Shown here: positions 53,895 to 64,000 of the stretch, piece by piece | Numbering within the stretch: position 1 is the stretch's first letter | Layout of the letters: each line of letters opens with the position of its first letter | Assembly: GCF_014490745.1 (NCBI RefSeq) | Contig: NZ_LZEU01000001.1 | Coordinates: forward strand, 4,863,501-4,927,500 | DNA length: 64,000 nt | Direction: 5' to 3' | Source of the DNA: Pseudomonas alcaligenes | GTDB taxonomy: Bacteria; Pseudomonadota; Gammaproteobacteria; Pseudomonadales; Pseudomonadaceae | Notes under the pieces: model-generated | The model's input: only the letters and a program-made list of their open reading frames with translations | Database searches by the model: none | Told to the model about the DNA's origin: nothing | Position numbers and translations under genes: made by a program

Positions 53895-55649
53895 ATGCGC
53901 GAAGTCCAGAACCACATCTTCACCACCCACGATGGTGTCGAGCTGCTCTATCGCCACTGGCCGGCCAGCGCGCCGGCAAACGGCCCGCGCCAGGCGGTAG
54001 TGCTGTTCCACCGCGGCCACGAGCACGGCGGGCGCATGGCCCACCTGCCGGGCGAGCTGGATCTGCCCGACTACGACTTCTTCGCCTGGGATGCCCGCGG
54101 CCATGGCCTGTCGCCCGGCGCCCGCGGCGACAGCCCGAGCTTCGCCACCAGCGTGCGCGACGTGCAGACCTTTATCGAGCATATCAGCGCAACATACGGT
54201 ATCGAACAGACGGATATGGCCGTGCTGGCCCAGAGCGTCGGCGCCGTGGTGGTGTCGACCTGGGCCCACGACTACGCCCCGCAGATCCGCTGCCTGGTGC
54301 TCGCCTCGCCGGCGTTCAAGGTCAAACTCTACGTCCCCTTCGCCCGCCCCGGCCTCAAGCTGCTGCGCGCCTGGCGCGGCAACTTCTTCGTCAACAGCTA
54401 TGTGAAGGCGCGCTTCCTCAGCCACGACCCCGAGCGCATCGCCTCGTTCGAGAACGACCCGCTGATCACCCGGCCGATCTCGGTGAATATGCTGCTGGGT
54501 CTCTATGACGCCGCTGACCGCGTGGTGGCCGATGCCCAGGCAATCCAGATTCCGACCCAGCTGCTGATCTCCGGTGCCGACTTCGTCGTCCATCGCCAGC
54601 CGCAGGAGCAGTTCTTCGAGCGCCTGGGCAGCCTGCGCAAGGAAAAGCACATCCTCCCCGGCTTCTTCCACGACACCCTCGGCGAGCGTGATCGCGCCCA
54701 TGCCCTGAGCCGCGCCCGGCGCTTTATCCTGGAGAGCTTCGCCCAGCCGGCCACGCGTCCCGCGCTGCTGGACGCCGACCGCTGCGGCTGGAGCTGCGCC
54801 GAAGCCGAGAGCCTGGCCGCGCCACTGCCGCATAACTCCCTGGGCGACCTGTACTGGCGCGCCACCCGCGCCGGCCTCAAGCTCGGCAGCGGGCTGTCCG
54901 ACGGTGTGAAGCTGGGCTTCGAGACCGGCTTCGACTCCGGCAGCACCCTCGACTACGTCTATCGCAACCAGCCTTCCGGCAAATCCGCGTTGGGCCGGCT
55001 GATCGACCAGAACTACCTCAACTCCATCGGCTGGCGCGGTATCCGCCAACGCAAGCTGCACGCCGAGGAGCTGCTGCGCCTGGCCATGGCCAAGCTGCGC
55101 GAGGCAGGCCGGGGTGTACGTATCGTCGATATCGCCGCCGGCCATGGCCGCTACATTCTCGAATCCCTCGAAGGGCTGGAGCACAAGCCAGACTCGATCC
55201 TGCTGCGTGACTACAGCGAGATCAACGTGCGCGACGGCAGCGCGCTGATCGCGCAGAAAGGCCTGGGCGACATCGCCCGCTTCGTCAAAGGCGATGCCTT
55301 CGACAAGGCTGACCTCGCCGCGCTCGAGCCCAGGCCGAGCCTGGCGGTGGTTTCCGGCCTGTACGAGCTGTTCGGCAGCAACCAGATGGTCGGTGATTCG
55401 CTGGCCGGCCTGGCCGCAGCGGTCGAGGAGGGCGGCTACCTGATCTACACCGGCCAACCCTGGCACCCGCAGCTGGAACTGATCGCCCGCGCCCTGACCA
55501 GCCATCGCGAAGGCCAGCCCTGGGTCATGCGCCGCCGCAGCCAGGCGGAAATGGATCAGCTGGTAGCCGCTGCCGGCTTCCGCAAGCTGGCCCAGCGCGT
55601 CGATGAATGGGGCATCTTCAGCGTAGCCCTGGCCCAGCGGGTGTCCTGA
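53895..55649 (+). CDS. Alpha/beta-hydrolase fused to SAM methyltransferase (YnbC-like)
   Basis: A 584-residue two-domain protein. The N-terminal domain (1-300) is an alpha/beta hydrolase resembling monoacylglycerol lipases: LFHRGHEHGGRMAHLPGEL with the oxyanion loop, nucleophile elbow VLAQSVGAVVV (Ser114), Asp in LLISGADFVVHRQ near 229 and His in LPGFFHDTLGERD near 257. The C-terminal domain (about 390-584) is a class I methyltransferase with VRIVDIAAGHGRYILESLE near 409. The same fusion is seen in E. coli YnbC. It may hydrolyse and/or methylate a lipid head or chain. It overlaps the next gene by ATGA. Confidence 0.88.
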   Translation: MREVQNHIFTTHDGVELLYRHWPASAPANGPRQAVVLFHRGHEHGGRMAHLPGELDLPDYDFFAWDARGHGLSPGARGDSPSFATSVRDVQTFIEHISATYGIEQTDMAVLAQSVGAVVVSTWAHDYAPQIRCLVLASPAFKVKLYVPFARPGLKLLRAWRGNFFVNSYVKARFLSHDPERIASFENDPLITRPISVNMLLGLYDAADRVVADAQAIQIPTQLLISGADFVVHRQPQEQFFERLGSLRKEKHILPGFFHDTLGERDRAHALSRARRFILESFAQPATRPALLDADRCGWSCAEAESLAAPLPHNSLGDLYWRATRAGLKLGSGLSDGVKLGFETGFDSGSTLDYVYRNQPSGKSALGRLIDQNYLNSIGWRGIRQRKLHAEELLRLAMAKLREAGRGVRIVDIAAGHGRYILESLEGLEHKPDSILLRDYSEINVRDGSALIAQKGLGDIARFVKGDAFDKADLAALEPRPSLAVVSGLYELFGSNQMVGDSLAGLAAAVEEGGYLIYTGQPWHPQLELIARALTSHREGQPWVMRRRSQAEMDQLVAAAGFRKLAQRVDEWGIFSVALAQRVS

Positions 55650-57004
55650 TGGACAGCGACCATACGCGCGAAACCGGGCTATGGAAGCGCGGGGTACTCT
55701 GGCTGTTGCTGCTGGCCCCGCTGTTTTTCACCAGCTACAGCTTCGCCAACTGGCTGAGCGGCCAGCGCAACGATGTCGGCAGCCTGGTATTTGCCTGGGA
55801 AAGCCACACACCGCTGTGGCCCTGGACGATCCTGCCCTACTGGTCGATCGACCTGCTCTACGGCCTGTCCTTCCTCCTCCCGGCCAGCCGCCGGGAAATG
55901 GATCGGCATGCCCTGCGCCTGCTCAGCGTGCAGATCCTGTGTGTGGCCTGCTTTCTGCTCTGGCCGCTGCGCTTCACCTTCGAGCGCCCGGAGCTGAGCG
56001 GCTTGTTCGGCTGGATGTTCGACGTGCTGATGGGCTTCGACAAACCGTTCAACCAGGCGCCTTCGCTGCATATCGCCCTGCTGGTGGTGATCTGGACGAT
56101 GTTCGCCCGGCACACCCATGGCCTGCTGTTGCGCGGCCTGCTGCACGGCTGGATGGCGCTGATCGGTCTGTCGGTGCTGACTACCTGGCAGCATCACTTC
56201 ATCGATGTGCCCACTGGAGCGCTGGCCGGCTGGCTATGCGTATGGCTGTGGCCCGTCGAGGGACGCAGTCCGCTGCAGCAGCTGCACCTCGCCCGGGATG
56301 GCAAACGTTGGCGCCTAGCCCTGCGCTATGGGCTGGGTAGTGCCATCTGTGCGGCGCTGGCGGTCAATCTCGGTGGTGTCTGGCTGTGGCTGCTGTGGCC
56401 GTGCGCATCCCTGCTGCTGGTCGCCCTGAATTACGCGCTGCTCGGTGCCGGCGGTTTCCAGAAGCAGGCCGATGGTTCCCTGAGCGCAGCAGCCTGTTGG
56501 CTGTTTGCGCCTTATCTGGCTGGCGCCTGGCTCAACTCGCGGCTGTGGACGCGCCGGCATCCGCAGCCCGCTCAGGTCAGCCCCGGGATCTGGCTCGGGC
56601 GTCTGCCGAGCAGAACCGAAATGCAGCCCTTCGCCGCAGTGCTCGATCTGTGTGCCGAGCTGCCGCTGCGCCGTCGGGGCCAAGCCTATCGCAACGTACC
56701 GGTACTGGATCTGACCACTCCCAGCACGGCCGACTTACACCAGGCTGCCGAAGCCATCGAGCAACTGCGTCAGCACGGCCCGCTGCTGGTCTGCTGCGCG
56801 CTTGGCTACTCGCGCAGCGCCTGCGCCGTCGCCGCCTGGCTGCTGCAGTACGGCGATTGCCAGGATGTCGACCAGGCATTGCAGCGGACTCGCCAGGCAC
56901 GCCCGCAAATCGTCCTCGGCGAGGCGCACCAACAGGCCCTGGCATTGCTGCGACAGCTGCCGGAACAGCCAACCCCAGTCCATGAGGTGGCCCATGGCCT
57001 CTGA
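55649..57004 (+). CDS. PAP2-type lipid phosphatase fused to dual-specificity phosphatase (YnbD-like)
   Basis: A 451-residue membrane protein. The N-terminal half has about six helices and a PAP2 signature: PFNQAPSLHIALLVVI near 139 and HHFIDVPTGALAG near 181. More helices follow (to about 310), then a cytoplasmic domain with a cysteine-phosphatase loop VCCALGYSRSACA (C-x5-R near 382) as in dual-specificity phosphatases. It could dephosphorylate a phosphatidylalcohol-phosphate product. The start overlaps the YnbC-like stop. Confidence 0.88.
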   Translation: MDSDHTRETGLWKRGVLWLLLLAPLFFTSYSFANWLSGQRNDVGSLVFAWESHTPLWPWTILPYWSIDLLYGLSFLLPASRREMDRHALRLLSVQILCVACFLLWPLRFTFERPELSGLFGWMFDVLMGFDKPFNQAPSLHIALLVVIWTMFARHTHGLLLRGLLHGWMALIGLSVLTTWQHHFIDVPTGALAGWLCVWLWPVEGRSPLQQLHLARDGKRWRLALRYGLGSAICAALAVNLGGVWLWLLWPCASLLLVALNYALLGAGGFQKQADGSLSAAACWLFAPYLAGAWLNSRLWTRRHPQPAQVSPGIWLGRLPSRTEMQPFAAVLDLCAELPLRRRGQAYRNVPVLDLTTPSTADLHQAAEAIEQLRQHGPLLVCCALGYSRSACAVAAWLLQYGDCQDVDQALQRTRQARPQIVLGEAHQQALALLRQLPEQPTPVHEVAHGL

Positions 57005-57449
57005 GATGTCCCTGCTGCTGATCGCCGGCCTGCTGCGCCGCGGTCGCCAGCTCGACCAGCTGTCCACCGGGCTGACCCTGCTGGGTCTGGCTGGGGGCTT
57101 GCTGCCCATGCTGATCGGGCGTGGCAACTTTCTGATGGCCGGGCCCTGCGTGCTGCTGATTCTGTTCGGCCTGGCGCAGAAGTACTGGGCGATCCGCTCG
57201 GCCCTGGACGCCGAGTTGTTCGCCGTCCTGGCAGCTGATCCGCTACAGCGCGAGGCACGTATAGCCGAACTCGATAGCGCCCTGGTCGAGCTGCGCCTGC
57301 AGCCCGCCAACCAGACTGCCCGTCCATGGGAGGCACGCATTCGCGGCGCCCGCCGCCTGCTGCGCATGCAGGGCCTGTGGCTGGCCGCGCAACTGTTACT
57401 GGCACTGATCATGATCCTGGTCGTGCCGTGGTTTTCCTTCGCTGGATAA
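56994..57449 (+). CDS. Small membrane protein of the lipid operon (unknown function)
   Basis: A 151-residue protein with three predicted helices: LTLLGLAGGLLPMLIGRGNFLMAGPCVLLILFG near 27-60 and LWLAAQLLLALIMILVVPWF near the C-terminus, with a soluble Arg/Glu-rich loop between. I recognise no family. The ATG at 56994 overlaps the previous gene by 11 bp and GAGGTGG lies just upstream, so it is a real part of the operon. E. coli ynbABCD lacks an obvious counterpart, making it the least understood member. Confidence 0.75.
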   Translation: MASEMSLLLIAGLLRRGRQLDQLSTGLTLLGLAGGLLPMLIGRGNFLMAGPCVLLILFGLAQKYWAIRSALDAELFAVLAADPLQREARIAELDSALVELRLQPANQTARPWEARIRGARRLLRMQGLWLAAQLLLALIMILVVPWFSFAG

Positions 57450-57459
57450 GGAGTTGTCC

Positions 57460-58083
57460 ATGCTCGCTTCATTGACCGCTTTCGCCATTACCTCGGCGGC
57501 GCGTCTGCTTACCGGAGCCCGCGCGCTCTGGCTGGGCAGCACAGCGCAGCCGGTGCAACGGCTGTATTACGCCAACCACAGCAGCCACGGCGACTTCGTC
57601 CTGTTGTGGGCCTCGCTGCCGGCCGAACTGCGCCGCAGCACCCGTCCGGTGGCTGGCGCCGACTACTGGCAGAAGGGCGGCCTGCGCAGCTTCCTGATCA
57701 ACGATGTGTTCAACGGCGTGCTGGTCGACCGTGACCGCAGCAATCCGGAGCACAACCCGCTGCAGCCGATGCTCGACGCGCTGGGGCAGGGCGACTCGCT
57801 GATCATCTTCCCCGAAGGCACGCGCAACCTCGGCGACGACCCGCTGCTGCCGTTCAAGAGCGGTCTCTACCACCTGGCCCAGGCTCATCCACAGGCCGAG
57901 CTGATCCCGGTGTGGATCGCCAACCTCAACCGCGTAATGCCCAAGGGCAGGGCGCTGCCCCTGCCGCTGCTGTGCACCCTGAGTTTCGGCGCCGCCCTGG
58001 AACCCGTCGAGGGGGAAGGCAAAGCCGCGTTCCTCGAGCGCGCACGCAACGCCCTGCTGGCCCTGGCCCCGGAGGAAGTCTGA
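57460..58083 (+). CDS. 1-acyl-glycerol-3-phosphate acyltransferase-like protein (short)
   Basis: A 207-residue acyltransferase with HxxxxD in YYANHSSHGDFVLLWASL near residue 39 and FPEGTRNLGDDP near 117. It is shorter than PlsC and lacks its long N-terminal helix, and has a GxxSxG-free core. AAGGAG precedes the ATG at 57460. Together with the CdsA-like gene 1 bp downstream it could supply a dedicated phosphatidic acid pool for the operon's product. Confidence 0.87.
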   Translation: MLASLTAFAITSAARLLTGARALWLGSTAQPVQRLYYANHSSHGDFVLLWASLPAELRRSTRPVAGADYWQKGGLRSFLINDVFNGVLVDRDRSNPEHNPLQPMLDALGQGDSLIIFPEGTRNLGDDPLLPFKSGLYHLAQAHPQAELIPVWIANLNRVMPKGRALPLPLLCTLSFGAALEPVEGEGKAAFLERARNALLALAPEEV

Positions 58084-58084
58084 G

Positions 58085-59017
58085 ATGGATCGCAATACCC
58101 TGCTGCTGTTCGCCGGTATCGGCGCCATTCTGCTGCTGGCCAGCCTGATCGGTCGCGTACTCAAGCGCCGCGCTGGCGATACGCCCAACTCGGTGATCGA
58201 CAACCTCAATGCCCGCATCGATGCCTGGTGGGTGATGGTGCTGGTGATCGGCATCGCCTTTATGTTCGGCAAGAACGGCGTGGTGCTGCTGTTCTACGGC
58301 GTGTCCTTCTACGCCCTGCGCGAGTTCATGACCCTGACCCCGACCCGGCGCAGCGACTATCCGGCGCTGGTAGCCGCCTTCTACTTCGCCCTGCCGATGC
58401 AGTACCTGCTGATCGCCATCGGCTGGTATGGCCTGTTCAGCATCTTCATCCCGGTCTATTTGTTCCTTCTGCTGCCGATTCTCGCCTCGCTCGGCGGCGA
58501 TACTACCCGCTACCTGGAGCGGGCGGCCAAGGTGCAGTGGGGCCTGATGATCGCGGTGTACTGCGTGTCCATGGTGCCGGCGCTGCTGACCCTGGAGATT
58601 CCAGGCTATGAGGGGCGCAACCTGCTGCTGATCGCCTGGCTGATCATCGTCGTGCAGCTCTCGGACGTGCTGCAGTACGTCTGCGGCAAGCTGGCCGGCA
58701 AGCACAAGATCGCCCCCAAGCTGTCGCCCTCGAAGACGGTGGAAGGCTTCGTCGGTGGTGTGGCACTGGCGACTCTGGTCGGTGCGCTGCTGTGCTGGAT
58801 CACCCCGTTCAACTTCTGGCAGGCCGCGCTGATGGCGCTGACCGTCAACCTGCTGGGCTTTGCCGGTGGCCTGGTGATGTCGGCGATCAAGCGCGACCGC
58901 GGAGTGAAGGACTGGGGCCACATGATCGAAGGCCACGGCGGTATGCTCGACCGCATGGACTCGGTGTGCTTCGCCGCACCGATCTTCTTCCACTTCGTAC
59001 GCTACTGGTGGGCCTGA
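58085..59017 (+). CDS. Phosphatidate cytidylyltransferase (CdsA-like, YnbB-like)
   Basis: A 310-residue membrane enzyme making CDP-diacylglycerol from phosphatidate and CTP. The family signature is split over SPSKTVEGFVGGVAL near residue 215 and SAIKRDRGVKDWGHMIEGHGGMLDRMDS at 265-292 (metal-binding Asp). Eight helices or so. Housekeeping CdsA is expected elsewhere, beside ispU and dxr, so this is a second, dedicated copy. E. coli YnbB, its analogue, has been reported (as I recall) to act in glycolipid MPIase formation. Last gene of the operon. Confidence 0.92.
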   Translation: MDRNTLLLFAGIGAILLLASLIGRVLKRRAGDTPNSVIDNLNARIDAWWVMVLVIGIAFMFGKNGVVLLFYGVSFYALREFMTLTPTRRSDYPALVAAFYFALPMQYLLIAIGWYGLFSIFIPVYLFLLLPILASLGGDTTRYLERAAKVQWGLMIAVYCVSMVPALLTLEIPGYEGRNLLLIAWLIIVVQLSDVLQYVCGKLAGKHKIAPKLSPSKTVEGFVGGVALATLVGALLCWITPFNFWQAALMALTVNLLGFAGGLVMSAIKRDRGVKDWGHMIEGHGGMLDRMDSVCFAAPIFFHFVRYWWA

Positions 59018-59112
59018 CGGCCCACTGTTCTGCCGCCGCAAAAAATGGCCGGGAGGCATTTTTGACATTGCCTCCGGCGACGACCCGAAGAGTTGCCGCC
59101 ATGGAACGGCAG

Positions 59113-59230
59113 GCAACAAAAAACCCGCCGAGGCGGGTTCTTTATGACCTTCCGACATCCTGTCGTCTGCCATCCTGGGCGCGGTCTGTCTTCCTTGACT
59201 CGGGACTTCCTGTTCCCGATGGATGTGTAG
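59113..59230 (-). ncRNA. Candidate Rsm/Csr-type small RNA with repeated GGA stem-loops
   Basis: On the minus strand this segment folds into a row of short hairpins, each exposing GGA: UCGGGA-ACAGGAAG-UCCCGA (59219-59200), GUC-AAGGAA-GAC (59199-59188), GCC-CAGGAU-GGC (59180-59169) and CGACA-GGA-UGUCG (59165-59153), then a strong intrinsic terminator (59139-59118 plus U-run). This is the layout of RsmX/Y/Z-type RNAs that sequester RsmA/CsrA. The 5' end is approximate, placed after a TAATCT element (59233-59238 on this strand); expected length is about 115 nt, like known Rsm RNAs. It lies 130 bp past gyrB on the same strand. It may correspond to an RNA already predicted in P. aeruginosa, but I cannot confirm it. 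Confidence 0.68.
59116..59139 (-). terminator. Terminator of the candidate small RNA
   Basis: Arms AACCCGCC / GGCGGGTT, 2-base centre, followed on the minus strand by TTTTGTTGCC; including the arm's TT the U-tract is six. It has the shape expected of an Rsm-type 3' end. The plus-strand read (ending CTTTATG) could serve the lipid operon weakly. Confidence 0.85.
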
Positions 59231-59311
59231 ATTAGCCACTAGCCCAGGGTAGCAACAGACTCCCATTGCGCTTCGCCGTGTAAGCCTTTGGCTATTCATC
59301 GGGGGGCCGAT

Positions 59312-59346
59312 AAAACAAAACCCCGACCAAGGCCGGGGTTTTGTTT
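59312..59346. terminator. Bidirectional terminator after gyrB
   Basis: Arms AAAACAAAACCCCG / CGGGGTTTTGTTTT style, with a GACCAAGGC loop, T-rich on both sides. It lies 15 bp past the gyrB stop on the minus strand and probably limits read-through into the small RNA region, so the RNA likely has its own promoter or arises by read-through. Confidence 0.85.
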
Positions 59347-59360
59347 TTGCTAAAAGCGGA

Positions 59361-62881
<3,521 letters not shown>

Positions 62882-62888
62882 TCAGGGG

Positions 62889-63992
62889 TTACAGGCGCAT
62901 CGGCATAACGACATAGGAAGAATCGTCATTGCCGGCTTCCTGCACCAAGGCGCTGCTGTTGGCGTCGGACAGGATCAGGCGCACCTGTTCGGTGGTCATC
63001 ACGCCCAGCACGTCGAGCAGGTAGCTGACGTTGAAACCGATCTCCAGCGAGCCGCCGTTGTAGTCGACCGCCACTTCTTCTTCCGCTTCTTCCTGCTCCG
63101 GGTTGTTCGCCTGGATCTTCAGCAGGCCGCTGGCCAACTGCAGACGGATGCCGCGGTACTTTTCGTTGGACAGGATGGAGGTGCGACTGAAGGCTTCACG
63201 CAGGGCCTGGCGATCGCCGATGACCAGCTTGTCGCCACCACGCGGCAGCACGCGCTCGTAATCCGGGAACTTGCCGTCCACCAGCTTGGAGGTGAAGGTG
63301 AACTCGCCAGTGGTGGCGCGAATATGGTGCTGACCGAGGACGATGGCCACTTCGCCGTCCTGCTCGGTGAGCAGACGGGCCAGCTCGAGGATACCTTTGC
63401 GCGGCACGATGACCTGGTGCTTCTCGGTGTTCTCGATGGCGGCATCCATGGCGCACATGGCCAGGCGGTGACCGTCGGTGGCAACGGCGCGCAGCACGCC
63501 GGTCTGCACTTCGATCAGCATGCCGTTGAGGTAGTAGCGCACATCCTGCTGGGCCATGGCGAAGCTGGTACGCTCGATCAGGCGGCGCAGCTTGCTCTGG
63601 ATCAGCGAGAAGGTCAGCGACCCCGGGCCTTCCTCGACGGTGGGGAAATCGTTGGCCGGCAGAGTCGACAGGGTGAAACGGCTGCGACCAGCCTTGACCA
63701 GCAGCTTCTGCTCGTCGACGCGGATATCGATCAGCGCATCACTGGGCAGACTCTTGCAGATGTCCATCAGCTTGCGTGCCGGCACGGTGATTTCGCCCGG
63801 CTCGGCACTGTCTTCCAGGGCCACGCGCCCAACCAGTTCGACCTCCAGGTCGGTACCGGTCAACGACAGCTGCTGGCCTTCGACCACCAGCAGTACGTTC
63901 GACAATACCGGCAAGGTCTGACGGCGTTCGACGACGCCGGCGACCAGTTGCAGGGGTTTCAACAAGGCTTCGCGTTGAATGGTGAAATGCAT
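62889..63992 (-). CDS. dnaN: DNA polymerase III beta sliding clamp
   Basis: A 367-residue clamp with three similar domains. It begins MHFTIQREALLKPLQLVAGVVERRQTLPVLSNVL, has NFPTVEEGPGSLTFSLIQSKLRRLIERTSFAMAQ in domain 2 and ends VVMPMRL, the usual C-terminal peptide contact. The ATG is 8 bp from the right edge of the window, so the upstream DNA and dnaA are not seen. First gene of the dnaN-recF-gyrB operon in this view. Confidence 0.98.
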   Translation of the reverse strand: MHFTIQREALLKPLQLVAGVVERRQTLPVLSNVLLVVEGQQLSLTGTDLEVELVGRVALEDSAEPGEITVPARKLMDICKSLPSDALIDIRVDEQKLLVKAGRSRFTLSTLPANDFPTVEEGPGSLTFSLIQSKLRRLIERTSFAMAQQDVRYYLNGMLIEVQTGVLRAVATDGHRLAMCAMDAAIENTEKHQVIVPRKGILELARLLTEQDGEVAIVLGQHHIRATTGEFTFTSKLVDGKFPDYERVLPRGGDKLVIGDRQALREAFSRTSILSNEKYRGIRLQLASGLLKIQANNPEQEEAEEEVAVDYNGGSLEIGFNVSYLLDVLGVMTTEQVRLILSDANSSALVQEAGNDDSSYVVMPMRL

Positions 63993-64000
63993 GGTCTAGT

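Overview
The window is a high-GC gammaproteobacterial chromosome segment. Gene content and order point clearly to Pseudomonas in the broad sense, in the part of the genus near P. aeruginosa. The right end carries dnaN-recF-gyrB, so the replication origin and dnaA should lie just beyond base 64000. Many neighbours (plsC-type acyltransferase, gmhB, glyS-glyQ, tag, LpxL-type acyltransferase, PilZ, trkA-rsmB-fmt-def, LysM/tsaP, dprA, tsaC, qor, hemF, aroE, trpI-trpBA, prlC, coxBA) match the order I recall from the origin-proximal arm of P. aeruginosa. The species cannot be named from this.

Layout. 1-6756: aa3-type cytochrome c oxidase locus (coxB, coxA, ctaG, coxC) and its biogenesis genes (SURF1, a small membrane protein on the other strand, a membrane-anchored hypothetical, and a partial ctaA cut by the window edge). 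7129-13836: a conserved hypothetical, beta-carbonic anhydrase, a radical SAM protein behind a LexA box, a small Cys-containing hypothetical, a bile-acid-symporter-family protein, an AraC regulator and a Pit phosphate transporter. 13983-18037: prlC with a zinc-ribbon partner, divergent from a gamma-carbonic anhydrase, a secreted protein and a HAD phosphatase. 18131-22224: small secreted proteins and lipoproteins (two DUF1161 proteins, a putative aminopeptidase, a tandem lipoprotein pair), an LLM flavin oxidoreductase and dodecin. 22272-26004: trpI and trpBA, with an extra DUF3592 gene between them. 26056-32413: a desaturase with a PaaX-like regulator, a LysR regulator, and a polyamine or amine catabolism set (gamma-glutamyl-amine oxidase, cupin regulator, gamma-glutamyl-amine synthetase). 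32474-48317: mostly housekeeping genes (pbpG, aroE, hemF, qor, tsaC, dprA, tsaP, def, fmt, rsmB, trkA, tag). 48660-53025: glyQ, glyS, gmhB and an acyltransferase. 53261-59017: a tight six-gene lipid operon resembling E. coli ynbABCD. 59113-59230: a candidate small RNA. 59361-63992: gyrB, recF, dnaN.

The most interesting parts are these. (1) A probable Rsm/Csr-type small RNA lies just downstream of gyrB, with four successive GGA-presenting stem-loops and an intrinsic terminator. (2) The ynb-like operon encodes every step expected for an unidentified phospholipid, with a DnaA box and a palindrome in its upstream region. (3) A 169-bp mobile-looking repeat with 17-bp terminal inverted repeats has a decayed second copy 38 kb away. 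(4) An RcnB-like gene is interrupted by one in-frame TGA. No rRNA, tRNA, CRISPR array, prophage or complete insertion sequence was seen.
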